Assembly (NCBI GenBank): GCA_963726715.1
Contig: CAVSDF010000013.1
Location: 82,754 to 146,753, forward strand
Direction of reading: 5' to 3'
Length of the DNA: 64,000 bases
Origin: CAVSDF01 sp963726715
GTDB taxonomy: Bacteria; Bacteroidota; Rhodothermia; Rhodothermales; BA12
In this document: piece after piece, positions 50,514 through 60,814 of the stretch
Position numbering within the stretch: the stretch's first letter is position 1
Layout: each line of letters begins with the position of its first letter
Program-made: the position numbers and the translations under genes
Notes under the pieces: model-generated
Told to the model about the DNA's origin: nothing
The model's input: the letters and a program-made list of their open reading frames with translations, nothing else
The model's database searches: none

Positions 50514-53500
50514 ATGGAATTCCGCGCCGACGCCCGACCTCAGCACCGCCTCCCCATCGGGCAGGCGCTGCGCACCGCCGCCGTGCCGTCGGCGATCTGG
50601 CTGGCTGTCTTCGCCGTCGTGCTCATCGCGCTTCCGGGCTGGGCGTGGCGCGCGAAGGTCGAGGTGCGGCAGGAGGAAGGCATCCTCCTCGTCGGCCTCA
50701 TCGGCCTCTGGCGCTACGCCTGGTACCTGACGCACGCCACGCGGTCGTTCTTCTACAGCCGCTTCGTCTACCCGCCGATGCGGCAGACGGCGTACGTGCA
50801 GCGCAACCCGTTCCCCGAGCGCGTCTACTTCCTCCTCCCCTCCTACTACGAAGACCCCGGCGTCATGGCCCGCTCGATGCGGGCGCTCGCGCGGGAGACG
50901 GGGATGCTGCCGCAGGTGAAGGTGACCGTCGTGGCGAGCCTCGGCTCCGACGAGGAGGAGCAGCTCGTGCGCCAGCTCCTCGGCACCACGCCGGGCGGCG
51001 AGCGCATCAAGCTCGTCTGCCTGCGTCAGGAGCCAGGGCAAGCGCAAGGCCATGGCCGACGCGCTCCGCGTCATCGCCCAGCTGCGCGCGCGCGACATCG
51101 CCTACGTCTCCGACCGCGAACGCGCCTACGCCGACGTCGTCGTCTTCATGGACGGCGACACCGAGATGGCGCCCGGCACGCTCGGGCAGGTGCTGCCCTT
51201 CCTCAAGGCCTTCCCCAAGGTCGGCGCCGTGACGACCGACGAGCTCGGCCGCATCTACGGCGCCTCGACGGCGGTGCGCGCGTGGTTCGCGCTCAAGTTC
51301 ATCAAGCGCCACTCGGTGATGAAGAGCCTCAGCCTCTCGCGCAAGGTGCTCACCCTCACCGGGCGCTTCTCCGCCTTCCGCGCCGACGCGGTGCTGAGCG
51401 AGGAGATGGCCTCGCACCTCGAGAACGACGGCGTCACCGACTGGCGCTACGGGCGCATCAAGTTCCTGATGGGCGACGACAAGAGCACGTGGTACGTGCT
51501 CATCAAGAACGGATGGGAGATGCTCTACCTCCCGGACGTCGTCGTCTACTCGCTCGAAACGCGCACCGACCCGTTCTTCAAGCTCGCCAAGAGCCTGATG
51601 CTGCGCTGGAACGGCAACACGCTGCGCACCAACAAACGCGCGCTCTCGCTCGGGCCGAAGCGCATCGGCGTCTTCACGTGGTGGGCCGTGCTCGACCAGC
51701 GCATCTCGATGTGGACGACGCTGCTCGCGCCCACCACGATGATCATGCTCATCCTGTTCGTCACCCCGTGGTTCGCGGCCTTCTACGCCGCGTGGATCAT
51801 CCTCATCCGCCTCCTCCAGCTCTGGACGCTCGTGCTCCAGGGCCACCGGATGCGCATCCTCGACCTTCCGCTCCAGGTCTTCGACCAGTGGTTCGGCTCG
51901 TACTACAAGGTGATTGCGAGCTTCTACCTCGGGCGGCAGTCGTGGGGAAAGGCGAAAGGCAAGACGACGAGCCAGGGCAACCTGCCGTGGAGCCGCCGCT
52001 GGGCGCCCGCGCTGCAAACGGTCGCCGCGTTCGCCACCTTCATCCTGTTCGTCGGCCTGCTCTCCGGCGTCTTCAAGTCGCCCAACCTCATCGACGCGCC
52101 CCGCGTGTTCGGGCAGGCGCTCGACCAGTTCCAGCGCCGCTTCTCCGACGCCGCCGACCGCACCGCCTCGGCCGCCGACCGCGGCCTCGACGCGACCGGC
52201 CAGGCCGCCGCCCGCGCTGCCGCACCGTTCGGCGGCCAGCCCGACAGCACCGCCACGACCGTCGTCGGCGTCGCGGGGTCAGAGGCCGACACGCTCTCGG
52301 CGGGCCCGGGCACACCGGGTCCCGCAGGCGCCGCCGTCCCGCTCGACGACGATGCGGCCACGCGCGACAGCACGACCGCCGCGGCGGGATACGCCGCCCC
52401 CGCCCCCATACCCGGCACCGTGACCGGCGACATCGACGTGACGCGTTACGGCGCCCGCGTCGACGACGGACGCGACGACGGCGACGCCATCCGCCGCGCC
52501 CTCCGCGACGCCGCCCCCGGCGCCACCGTCGTGCTGCCTGCGGGCACGCTCCACATCGACCGGCCCGTCCTCATCACCACGTCCAACGTGCGCCTGCGCG
52601 GCGCCGGACGCACCGCCACCACGCTCGCGCTCCGGATGACGCGCGCGCAGGCGGGCGACGCCCCCGCCGCCCTCGCCGCGACCGGCCGCAAGGGCCGCCG
52701 CGTGGCCCGGCTCGTGCGCAGCGCATCGAATGGAGACGGGCGCCTGATCGTCCACCTCGAACCCGGCCGCACCGCTCCGCAGGCGGGCACGCTGCTCTGG
52801 CTCGGCGCCCCCAACGACGACGCGTTCCTGCGCCGCATCGGCTCCGAGGTCTGGAACGAGCGCTACCCGTACGTGCGCCAGATGATGACGCCGATGCTCT
52901 CCGCCCGCCCGGCGACCGGCAGCGAAGGCGCCGACGGATCGCTCGTCGTCAGCCTCCGCGACAACCTCGACCTCGACCTCCCCGAGGGCACCGAGGTCTA
53001 CGCCACCGAGGCCGTCCGCGGCGTCGAGATGAGCGGCTTCACGCTCACCCACGAGGTCCCCGGCGCCTCCCCCGCCGACGTTGCCTTCGTCTACGAGAAC
53101 CGCTACCCCGACTACCAGGTCAGCGCCCTCGCCTATTTCTGGGCCGACGGCGGACGCCTCCGCGATGTCGGCGTGCGGATGGCGGGGGGCCACGCGGTCG
53201 TCTTCGAGAACAGCTACGGCGTCCGCGGCGAGACCCTCGTTGTGGATGGGTCGTGGAACAAGGGCGACGGCGGGACAGGCTACGTGCGCTTCGCCCGCGC
53301 CTTCCGGTGCAGCCTCACCGACCCCGACATCCGCGGCATCCGCCACGTCGCCTTCCAGTGGTCGAGCAGCCAGAACCGCATCCGCGGCGGGCGCATCGAA
53401 GTCGACGTCAACTTCCACGGCGGCTACAGCCGCTACAACGTCGTCAGCGGCGCCGTCGTCGCCCCGGCGCCCGGCCACCGCTGGCGCGCCGTCACCACGA

Positions 53501-53604
53501 CGCCCCGCACCGCCCGCTGGGCACCGCCCGACGGCCCCGGCAACCGCCTCGACCCCGCGTCCGCCCCGGCCACCGCTGACGACCGCGCAACGCCGCGGCG
53601 GTGA
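50514..53604 (+). CDS. Alg8-like glycosyltransferase fused to a right-handed beta-helix domain, one frame break
   Basis: About 1030 residues from the ATG at 50514; an upstream GTG at 50358 gives a disordered extension with atypical codon use. Two N-terminal membrane segments precede a GT2 domain: VFMDGDTEMAPG (DxD region), GRFSAFRADAVLS, LMGDDKSTWYVLIKNGWEML and LMLRWNGNTLRTNKRAL. The last two are close to the mannuronan synthase Alg8. Further membrane segments end at TFILFVGLLSGVF. A linker of about 120 residues then leads to a pectate-lyase-3/beta-helix domain (VTRYGARVDDGRDDGDAIR, TSNVRLRGAGRTATTLAL) reaching the C-terminus, predicted periplasmic. The frame breaks near 51033, mended by removing one C from GGAGCCAGGG. 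Synthase plus beta-helix in one chain suggests coupled polymerisation and lyase/epimerase action. Confidence 0.85.
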
Positions 53605-53653
53605 TGTGGCAGGGTGAGTGTTGATGAAAGAGCGCCACCGCCTCTTCTGATTC

Positions 53654-53688
53654 GTCATTGCCGCGGACGTTCGGTTCGCGGGAATGAC
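53654..53688. repeat. GTCATTGCCGCG / CGCGGGAATGAC hairpin
   Basis: GTCATTGCCGCG (53654-53665) is nearly complementary to CGCGGGAATGAC (53677-53688), between the synthase gene and folA. The GTCATTCCCGCG word is a common dispersed bacterial repeat. Confidence 0.6.
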
Positions 53689-53793
53689 CGACTTCATAGA
53701 CAGTCTGTGGGCGCGCGGGGTCGTTCGCGGGATGTCGGGAGAACCTGCGCGGAGGCGGGCGATTGGCGCGATCCATCCTCGATCCGCCCCGCC

Positions 53794-54396
53794 GTGCCCG
53801 ATTCCCTGTCCCGATTCGCCCGTCCCGAGCGCGTGCTCGTCGCCGCGCTCGCCGCCGAGAACCGGGTCATCGGGCGTGGGATGGAGCTTCCGTGGCACCT
53901 CCCTGCCGACCTGCGGCACTTCAAGGCGCTCACGACCGGCGGCACGCTCGTCATGGGGCGGCGGACATTCGAGTCGCTCGTCCACCAGATGGGCGGCCCG
54001 CTCCCCGGACGCCGCCACCTCGTCGTCACGCGCGATGCCTCGTGGGCGCATGCGGGCGCCGAGACGCACGCCAGCCTCGATTCGGCCTTCGCGGCAGCGG
54101 CGGACGAGGCCCGCGTCTTCGTCGCCGGAGGCGGTGAGATCTACGCGCAGACCCTCGCCGACTGCGACCGGTGGGAGTTGACGCTCCTCGACGGCGCCTT
54201 CGAGGGCGATGTCGTCTTTCCGCCCTTCGAGCACCTCGTCGGGCCGAGCGGCAGCGGGCGTCCCTTCGCCGAGACGCGGCGCGAGGCGCACCCGGCAGCC
54301 GATGGGCGCCCGGCCTTCGCGTTCGTCACGGTAGAGCGCGCGGGCAGGCGGGCGCCTGATGCAGCCGGTGTGGCAGTGAACCCAGATCGACCGTAG
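53794..54396 (+). CDS. folA: dihydrofolate reductase
   Basis: 200 residues from the GTG at 53794. Reduces dihydrofolate with NADPH. LVAALAAENRVIGRGMELPWHLPADLRHFKAL contains the substrate-binding Asp region, followed by GGTLVMGRRTFES and the NADPH-binding VFVAGGGEIYAQTL. The C-terminus runs about 25 residues beyond the catalytic core and is arginine/alanine-rich. The TAG stop (54394-54396) is formed by the first bases of a perfect 28-base palindrome, so the tail has probably been set by insertion of that element. thyA is not adjacent. Confidence 0.93.
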   Translation: MPDSLSRFARPERVLVAALAAENRVIGRGMELPWHLPADLRHFKALTTGGTLVMGRRTFESLVHQMGGPLPGRRHLVVTRDASWAHAGAETHASLDSAFAAAADEARVFVAGGGEIYAQTLADCDRWELTLLDGAFEGDVVFPPFEHLVGPSGSGRPFAETRREAHPAADGRPAFAFVTVERAGRRAPDAAGVAVNPDRP

Positions 54397-54420
54397 GGGC
54401 GCGATATATCGCGCCCCTAC
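54393..54420. repeat. perfect 28-base GTAGGGG...CCCCTAC palindrome
   Basis: GTAGGGGC at the left edge and GCCCCTAC at the right, with core GCGATATATCGC; self-complementary along its whole length. It supplies the folA stop codon. Sister element at 56578-56605 shares the edges but not the core. Confidence 0.85.
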
Positions 54421-54649
54421 CGCCACCGCCGAACGTGTCCCCATGAACGAGCGGCCCGGCGCTGCGGCCCGGCGTCGCCGCCAACCGAAGCGCCCCCGAC
54501 GCCGGAGGGGCATCGAGGGCGCTTCGCCATCACATCACCAGAGGAGGTCCCCATCCTCCTCCGTGCCCACGGGAGGGCACGGAAAAAGGGTACGGGCGAT
54601 TTGGCGAAAGTTGCGCCGCCCGTGCGGACCGGCAAGTGCCTGTTCGTCG

Positions 54650-54657
54650 TAGGTTTG
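54650..54657 (+). promoter_or_regulatory. putative -7 element (TAGGTTTG) of the CHASE3-type kinase gene
   Basis: Exact match to TAnnTTTG, 52 bases before the start codon, in a locally less GC-rich stretch (GGTTTGTTACAATCG). Confidence 0.5.
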
Positions 54658-54709
54658 TTACAATCGCCGACTCCGGCGACCGCCTCCTGCCTCCCCCTCC
54701 GCCCGTCCC

Positions 54710-56208
54710 GTGACTCCCCGCCAGCTCTTCGCGGCCTTCGCCATCGCCCTCGTCGTACTGCTCGCGAACGCGGGCGTGTCGCTGCGGGCGATCGGGCGGT
54801 TGCAGGCGCTGCAGGAGCGGGTCGAGCACACGCTGCGGGTCGAGGGGGAGCTTCAAAAGCTGCTCGTCAACGTCTTCGCCGCCGAGTCGGCGCAGCGCGG
54901 CTACCTGATCTCCGAGCGCCCGGCGTTCCTCGCGCCCTACGTCGCCACGGGCGTGCGGGCACAGGCATCGGCCGACTCGCTCACCGACCTCGTCTCCGAC
55001 AACCCCGAGCAGGCCGACGACGCCGCGCTCCTCGAACGCTACGCGAGCGACAAGCTCAATTTCCTCGCGCGGCTCGTCGAGATGCAGCGCGAGACCGGCA
55101 TCAACGAGGCGGCGGCGCTCTTCGCCACCGAGCGCGGCAAGATGCTGATGGACAGCACCGCCGCCATCGCCGCGCGGATGCAGGCGCGCGAGCAGGTGCT
55201 CCTCGACGAGCGGCAGCGGCTCGCCGAAGAAGCGCAGAGCGACCTCGCCGCCACCTTCGCCATCTCGACCTCGCTCGCGCTCGCGCTCATCGGCGGCCTG
55301 TATCTGTTCGTCCGCAAGGACCTGCGGCGGCGCGAGACCGAGGCGCGCTTCATCCGCGACTACAACGAGCAGCTCGAACGGCGCGTCGGCGAGCGCACCG
55401 CCGCCCTCGCCGATGCCAACGCCGCGATGCGGGTCACGAACGAGGCCCTCGGGCGCTCGAACCGTGAGCTTCAGGACTTCGCCTTCGTCGCCAGCCACGA
55501 TCTGCAGGAGCCGCTGCGCAAGATCCGCACCTTCGCCGACCTCTTGCGCGAGGACTACGGCGACGTGCTCCCCGACGACGCGAAGCACTCGCTCGTGCGG
55601 ATGCAGGACGCGGCGGCGCGCATGAGCCGCCTCATCAACGACCTCCTCGCCTTCTCGCGCCTCTCGACGCGCGCCACCCCCTCGCCCCCGTCGCCCTCGG
55701 CGACATCGCCCGCGACGCCATCGCCGAACTCGAAACGGCCATCGAAGAGTCGGGCGCCACCGTCGATGTCGGCTCGCTCCCGTCCATCGACGGTGACGCC
55801 GGGCAGCTGCGTCAGCTGTTCCAGAATCTCATCGGCAACGCCATCAAGTTCCGCCGCGAGGGCGAGGCGCCGCGCGTCATCGTGCGCGCCGTGGGGACAG
55901 ACAGCGAAGGGCGCGAGGTGATCGAGGTCGCCGACAACGGCATCGGCTTCGACGAGAAGTACCTCGACCGCATCTTCACGCCCTTCCAGCGCCTCCACAC
56001 GCGCGGCGACTACCCCGGCACCGGCATCGGCCTCGCCATCGCGCGCAAGGTCGTCGAGCGCCACAGCGGCACCGTCACCGCCCGCTCGCGCGTGGGCGCG
56101 GGCACGACCTTCGTGGTCTCCCTCGCCGTGACGGCGCCCGTGCCCGCAGGCGAGGCGGCCCTGATCGGGCCTGCGGACGGCGTGGCGGCACCGGCGGCGA
56201 GCGCGTGA
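54710..56208 (+). CDS. sensor histidine kinase with CHASE3-like periplasmic domain, one frame break
   Basis: About 499 residues from the GTG at 54710. TM1 (LFAAFAIALVVLLANAGVSL) and TM2 (ATFAISTSLALALIGGLYLF) bracket a helical sensor of about 150 residues with the CHASE3 hallmark FAAESAQRGYLISERP. The phosphoacceptor is LQDFAFVASHDLQEPLRKI. Near 55680 the frame slips: CACCCCCTCG has five C where six are needed for LAPVALGDIARDAIAELETA. The ATPase domain (FQNLIGNAIKFRREG, VADNGIGFDEKYLDRIFTPF, GTGIGLAIARKVV) then continues. No cognate regulator gene is adjacent. The homopolymer explanation makes an error likely. Confidence 0.9.
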
Positions 56209-56259
56209 AGATTCGCCGCCGGGCGCGTCCCGTCCCGGCCTGCGGCGGCGTTGGGGCCG

Positions 56260-56266
56260 TATCTTG
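56260..56266 (+). promoter_or_regulatory. putative -7 element of tRNA-Pro
   Basis: TATCTTG ends 18 bases before the first base of the mature tRNA, the right place for a short-leader tRNA promoter. Confidence 0.5.
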
Positions 56267-56284
56267 GCCGTCCTCACCGGAATT

Positions 56285-56358
<74 letters not shown>

Positions 56359-56411
56359 CTGCAAGACGGCTCTCACGGCAACGTGGGAGCCGTTCTGCGT
56401 TTGCGCCTGCC

Positions 56412-56552
56412 ATGTTCACCGTCTACGTCCTGCGCTCCGCGTGGCCCGGTCGGCTTTGCATCGGGCAGACGCAGGACCTCGTGCGCCGCCTCGGCGAGCA
56501 CGCCTCCCGAGTTCGAGCCCTGCCTGTGACCGCCCTCTGGAATTGCTGCTGA
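56412..56552 (+). pseudogene. GIY-YIG nuclease-like remnant next to tRNA-Pro
   Basis: FTVYVLRSAWPGRLCIGQTQDLVRRLGEH reproduces the first half of a UPF0213/GIY-YIG protein; the GIY motif reads VYV and YIG reads CIG. The frame then ends early at 56552. In another frame, ACDRPLELLLKPVDARRWR continues what looks like the next part of the family (compare RPLxLV...TRxxAMRRE) up to a TAG supplied by the palindrome at 56578. The usual C-terminal helix is missing. A frame break plus truncation by the repeat is the simplest reading. Confidence 0.6.
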
Positions 56553-56577
56553 AGCCGGTCGACGCGCGCCGGTGGAG

Positions 56578-56605
56578 GTAGGGGCACGATAGATCGTGCC
56601 CCTAC
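56578..56605. repeat. 28-base GTAGGGG...CCCCTAC palindrome
   Basis: GTAGGGGCACGAT, AG, ATCGTGCCCCTAC: perfect 13-base arms. Same edges as 54393-54420 and same GCACGAT core as 4355-4373. It ends the GIY-YIG remnant. Confidence 0.85.
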
Positions 56606-56725
56606 GTCGTCTCGCTGCCCTGTTCGGTCATCCCCCAATCGCCGTCTCGCTGCGCCGCTCCAAACGCACCAGGGCGGCCCGTCCACACGAACGAGCCGCC
56701 CCGGAGGCGGTGCGGATGCCGCGCG

Positions 56726-58403
56726 TCACCCGCGCGTGAGCTTGCGGTACGTCACGCGGTGGGGGCGCTCGGCGTCGATGCCCTTGCGCTTGTGGTAGTC
56801 GTCTTCGTAGAGGCGGTAGTTGCCGTCGAAGAAGACGACTTCGCTGTTGCCCTCGAAGGCGAGGATGTGGGTGGCCACGCGGTCGAGGAACCAGCGGTCG
56901 TGGCTGATGATGACGGCGCTGCCGGCGAAGTTCTGGACGGCCTCTTCGAGCGCGCGAAGCGTGTTCACGTCGAGGTCGTTCGTCGGCTCGTCGAGCAGGA
57001 GGACGTTGGCGCCTTCCTTGAGCACCTTGGCGAGGTGCACGCGGTTGCGCTCGCCACCCGACAGTTCGCCGGTCTTCTTCTGCTGGTCGGTGCCGTTGAA
57101 GTTGAAGCGGCCGACCCACGCGCGCGAGTTCATCTCGCGGCTGCCGACGCGGATGAAGTCGGCCTCGTCGGAGATTTCGGCCCAGACGGTCTTGTTCGGG
57201 TCGAGCGGACGGTTCTGGTCCACGTAGCCCGAGCTTGACGGTCTCGCCGACGACGATGTCGCCCGCGTCCGGCGTTTCGCTGCCGGTGATCATCCGGAAG
57301 AGCGTCGTCTTGCCCGCGCCGTTGGGCCCGACGATGCCGACGACCGCGCCCGGCGGGATCGAGAACGTCAGGTCCTCGAAGAGCAGCTTGTCGCCGAACG
57401 ACTTCGTCAGGTCGGCGCCGTTGATGGCGACGTTGCCCAGTCTCGGACCCGGCGGGATCGGGATTTCCATCTCCTCGTCGCGCTTCTGCCCCTGCTCGGA
57501 GACCATCTTCTCGTAGTTGGCGATGCGCGCCTTGCTCTTCGCGTGGCGCCCCTTCGGGCTCTGCCGCACCCACTCGAGCTCCTCCTTGAGGGCCTTCTGC
57601 TGCTTCGACTCCTGCTTCTCCTCGAGCGCGAGGCGCTTCGTCTTCTGCTCCAGCCACGACGAGTAGTTGCCCTCGAACGGGATGCCCGCGCCGCGGTCGA
57701 GCTCGAGAATCCACCCGGCGACGTTGTCGAGGAAGTAGCGGTCGTGGGTCACGGCGATGACGGTGCCGGGGTACTTGGCGAGGTGCTGCTCGAGCCACGA
57801 GATCGACTCGGCGTCGAGGTGGTTCGTCGGCTCGTCGAGGAGGAGCACGTCGGGCTTCTGCAAGAGCAGGCGCACCATCGCCACGCGGCGCTTCTCGCCC
57901 CCCGAGAGCGTCCCGACGATGGCGTCGGGCGGGGGCGTGCGGAGGGCGTCCATGGCCTGCTCGAGCTGGGCGTCGAGGTCCCAGAGGCCGAGGCGGTCGA
58001 TGTCGTCCTGGAGCTTGGCCTGCCGCGCCATCAGGGCGTCGAAGTCGGCGTCGGGGTCGGCGAACTGCTCGTTGATGGCCTCGTAGTCCTTGAGGATCTT
58101 GACCTTGTCGGCGGCGCCTTCCTCGACGATCTGGCGGACGGTCTTCGTCTCGTCGAGCATCGGCTCCTGGTGGAGCATCCCGAAGGTGATGCCTTTTTGC
58201 AGGACCTCGATGGCGCCGGTGTAGTCGGTGTCCTCGCCCGAGATGAGCTTGAGGAGCGTCGATTTGCCCGAGCCGTTGAGGCCGAGCACGCCGATCTTGG
58301 CGCCGTAGTAGAAGGAGAGCCAGATGTCCTTGAGGACGGTCTTGCCGGTCTTGTGCGTCTTCGAGACGCCGCGCATCGAGAAGATGATCTTCTGGTCGGA
58401 CAC
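56726..58403 (-). CDS. ettA: energy-dependent translational throttle EttA (ABC-F), one frame break
   Basis: About 558 residues from the GTG at 58403. Soluble ABC-F ATPase that binds the ribosomal E site and gates entry into elongation according to ATP/ADP. First cassette: GVLGLNGSGKSTLLKLISGE, TLSGGEKRRVAMVRLLLQKP, LLLDEPTNHLDAESISWLEQ. The linker (PtIM) contains VRQSPKGRHAKSKARIANYE. Second cassette: GIVGPNGAGKTTLFRMITG, LSGGERNRVHLAKVLKEG, DEPTNDLDVNTLRALEEA; C-terminus RVTYRKLTRG. The frame breaks near 57231: VKL then GYVDQNRPLD, with one extra G in CTCGGGCTACG of the coding strand. Otherwise full length; the break is probably an error. Confidence 0.94.
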
Positions 58404-58523
58404 GGGGAGGGCGGGGATGGGGATCGGAGGAGGAACCCGCCTGTAACGCCACGCGCCGCGTTGGTTGCCACGCGGTGGGTGAGGATGGGGGGAATGGGGG
58501 ATCGGGTATGGGGGCTTGGGACC

Positions 58524-58553
58524 AACCGGACAGGTCTCCGCACCTGTCTGGTT
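58524..58553. repeat. ACAGGT / ACCTGT hairpin upstream of ettA
   Basis: AACCGGACAGGT and ACCTGTCTGGTT pair with one mismatch. Third relative of the CCTGACAGG hairpins at 10373 and 36771. Confidence 0.6.
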
Positions 58554-58635
58554 TCCGCGTGGATCGCGGGGGTGGTGCTGCGGGAGGCGGGCAAGGCGGG
58601 CGATGCGAAGCTGTTCGTTTACCATCTTCACGGTC

Positions 58636-58724
58636 CCTGTCATTGCGAGCGAAGCGCGGCAATCCGGGTCGAAAACGCCCGTCGATCCAGATTGCCACGT
58701 CGCTGCGCTCCTCGCAATGACAGG
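58636..58724. repeat. CATTGCGAG...CTCGCAATG palindromic element
   Basis: Left arm CCTGTCATTGCGAGCGAAGC (58636-58655) with GGCAATC. Right arm GATTGCCACGTCGCTGCGCT then CCTCGCAATGACAGG (to 58724). This word is a familiar dispersed palindrome in many bacterial phyla. It fills much of the 407-base gap between ettA and the DoxX gene; the remainder shows nothing further. Confidence 0.75.
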
Positions 58725-58810
58725 AATGGAAATGCGGACGCAGAACCCTAACGTCCCGGCACCGCGGCGGCGGGATGGGGGTTCGGGCGCGGTCATTTAC
58801 CCCTGCCTCG

Positions 58811-59209
58811 ATGCGCCCTGCCCTTCCGTCCTCTCGCCTTCGGTCCGCCGCTCGGGTCGGCCTCGCCGGGGTGTTCGTCGTTGCGGGCGTCGCGCATTTC
58901 GTGCGTCCGCGCGGGTTCGAGGCCATCGTGCCGCCGCCGATTCCGGCGCGTCCGGCCGTGCTGGCGAGCGGGGTCTTCGAGGTTCTTGGCGGCGTCGGGC
59001 TGCTGATTCCGCAGACACGGCGTGCGGCGGCGTGGGGGCTGGCGGCGCTCGCCATCGCCGTCTTTCCGGCCAACGTCTACGCGGCCCTGCGCCCGGAGAC
59101 GATGCCGTGGGCGCCGGTGTGGGCGCTCTGGGCGCGGTTGCCGATGCAGCCCGTGCTGGTGGCGGCGGTCGCGTGGGCGGGTGGGCTGCGGCGCGAGCGG
59201 CGGGGGTGA
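58811..59209 (+). CDS. DoxX-like small membrane protein
   Basis: 132 residues from the ATG at 58811. Four predicted membrane helices with the DoxX-family pattern: AGVFVVAGVAHFVRPRGFEA, VLASGVFEVLGGVGLLIPQT, AAAWGLAALAIAVFPANVY and the terminal VLVAAVAWAGG. Several members of this broad family are linked to oxidative stress or quinone-related oxidoreductases, but the function here is not defined. It precedes a symporter gene, with a palindrome in between. Confidence 0.8.
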   Translation: MRPALPSSRLRSAARVGLAGVFVVAGVAHFVRPRGFEAIVPPPIPARPAVLASGVFEVLGGVGLLIPQTRRAAAWGLAALAIAVFPANVYAALRPETMPWAPVWALWARLPMQPVLVAAVAWAGGLRRERRG

Positions 59210-59299
59210 CGGGACGGGGGCGGTGGTGGGGCGCGGGCGGGGCGGCGGCGATGGGCGGCGGGTGGGTTGGGGACGACGGGCGGTGATGACGTGGGGCGC

Positions 59300-59320
59300 G
59301 GGCGGGTCGGAGACCCGCCC
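59300..59320. repeat. GGGCGGGTC palindrome followed by CTACGG
   Basis: GGGCGGGTC, GGA, GACCCGCCC. Near-copy of the element at 6753-6773, 52.5 kb away. Confidence 0.75.
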
Positions 59321-59443
59321 CTACGGGAGGGTGGGGGAAGGGTGGGGGATGGTGGCACGCTCTGCACGAGGTTCGCACGGACGCGGGCCTGCTGGCGGGC
59401 GTATTCTTGCGCGCTGTTTCGGTCGCCTCGCCCCCCTGCCCCG

Positions 59444-60814
59444 TTGACCCTCGTCGCCATCGCGGTCTACATCGCCCTGCAACTGGGCATCGGCGCGTGG
59501 GTGTCGCGGCGCATCAAGACCGAGGACGACTACCTGCTCGCCGGGCGAAGCCTCGGGCCGATCCTCGGGACGTTCTCGATCTTCGCCACGTGGTTCGGCG
59601 CCGAGACGGTCGTCGGGTCGTCGGGGGCGATCTACACCGATGGGCTGGCGGGCGGACGCGCCGATCCGTTCGGCTACGGATTGTGCCTCGTGCTGATGGG
59701 CGCCTTCCTCGCACGTCCGCTCTACCGGCGGCGGCTGACGACCCTCGCCGACCTCTACCGGCAGCGCTACGGGCCGGGCGTCGAGCGGCTGGCCGTCGTC
59801 CTCACCATCCCCGCCTCGATCCTCTGGGCCGGGGCGCAGGTGCGGGCGTTTGGCGAGGTCCTCGCGCACGCGACCGTCCTGACGCCCCCGCAGGGCATCG
59901 CCCTCGCCGCCGTCGTCGTCGTCCTCTACACGACGTGGGGCGGCCTGCTCGCCGACGCCTACACCGACCTGCTGCAGGGCGTCGCGCTCCTCGCCGGCCT
60001 CGTGATCCTGTTTCTGATCGTGCTCGGACCGGGCGGCGGGATGGACGCCCTCGCCGCGGTGCCCGCCGAGCGGTGGAATCCGCTGACGGGCTTTTCGGGG
60101 CTGGGGGCCATCGAGAAGTGGGCGATCCCGATCTGCGGATCGGTCGTCGCCGTCGAGCTCGTCTCGCGCGTCATCGCGTGCCGGAGCGAGGGCGTGGCGG
60201 TGCGGTCGTCGTTCTCGGCGGCGGGCATCTACTTCGTCGCGGGCGCCATCCCCGCGCTCCTCGGCCTCATCGGCCCCTCGCTGATGCCGGGCCTGGAGAA
60301 CCCGGAGACGCTCCTCCCCTCGCTCGCCGACGCCTACCTGCCGCCCGTGCTGCGGCTCGTCTTCGTCGGCGCGCTCGTGTCGGCGATCCTCTCGACGGTC
60401 GACTCGACGCTCCTCGTCACCGGCTCGCTCGTCTCGCACAACGTCGCCGTGCCGCTGCTCAAGGCGCGCGGGCGCGAGGTGACGGAGGCGGGCAAGGTGC
60501 GGCTCGCGCGCATCGGCGTCGTCGTGTTCGGGGTCGTCGCGTACGTCCTCGCGCGGTCGGCCGACGGCGTGTACGCGCTCGTCGAGGAGGCGTCGGCGTT
60601 CGGGAGCGCGGGGCTGTTCGTGGTGATCCTGCTGGCGCTCTTCACGAAGCGCTGGGGCGGAAAATGGGCCGCGACGGGCGGGATGCTCGGCGGCTTCCTC
60701 GTCTACATCGCCGCCGACAAGGTCCTCCACACGCCGTACCCGTACCTGACCTCGCTCGCGGCGGCGGTCGTCGGCTACGCGGTCGGGGCGTGGATCGACG
60801 CGAGGGGGCGTTGA
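59444..60814 (+). CDS. sodium:solute symporter family transporter
   Basis: 456 residues if started at the TTG at 59444, which begins the first membrane helix (LTLVAIAVYIALQLGIGAWV). The frame is open further upstream but reads low-complexity. About 12-13 membrane segments. The SSS signatures DDYLLAGRSLGPILGTFSIF, ATWFGAETVVGSSG, LYTTWGGLLADAYTDLLQG and AILSTVDSTLLVTGSLVSHN (sodium-site Ser/Thr) are intact. The substrate (sugar, amino acid, organic acid) cannot be judged. TATTCTTG at 59402-59409 may be its promoter. Confidence 0.9.
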   Translation: MTLVAIAVYIALQLGIGAWVSRRIKTEDDYLLAGRSLGPILGTFSIFATWFGAETVVGSSGAIYTDGLAGGRADPFGYGLCLVLMGAFLARPLYRRRLTTLADLYRQRYGPGVERLAVVLTIPASILWAGAQVRAFGEVLAHATVLTPPQGIALAAVVVVLYTTWGGLLADAYTDLLQGVALLAGLVILFLIVLGPGGGMDALAAVPAERWNPLTGFSGLGAIEKWAIPICGSVVAVELVSRVIACRSEGVAVRSSFSAAGIYFVAGAIPALLGLIGPSLMPGLENPETLLPSLADAYLPPVLRLVFVGALVSAILSTVDSTLLVTGSLVSHNVAVPLLKARGREVTEAGKVRLARIGVVVFGVVAYVLARSADGVYALVEEASAFGSAGLFVVILLALFTKRWGGKWAATGGMLGGFLVYIAADKVLHTPYPYLTSLAAAVVGYAVGAWIDARGR

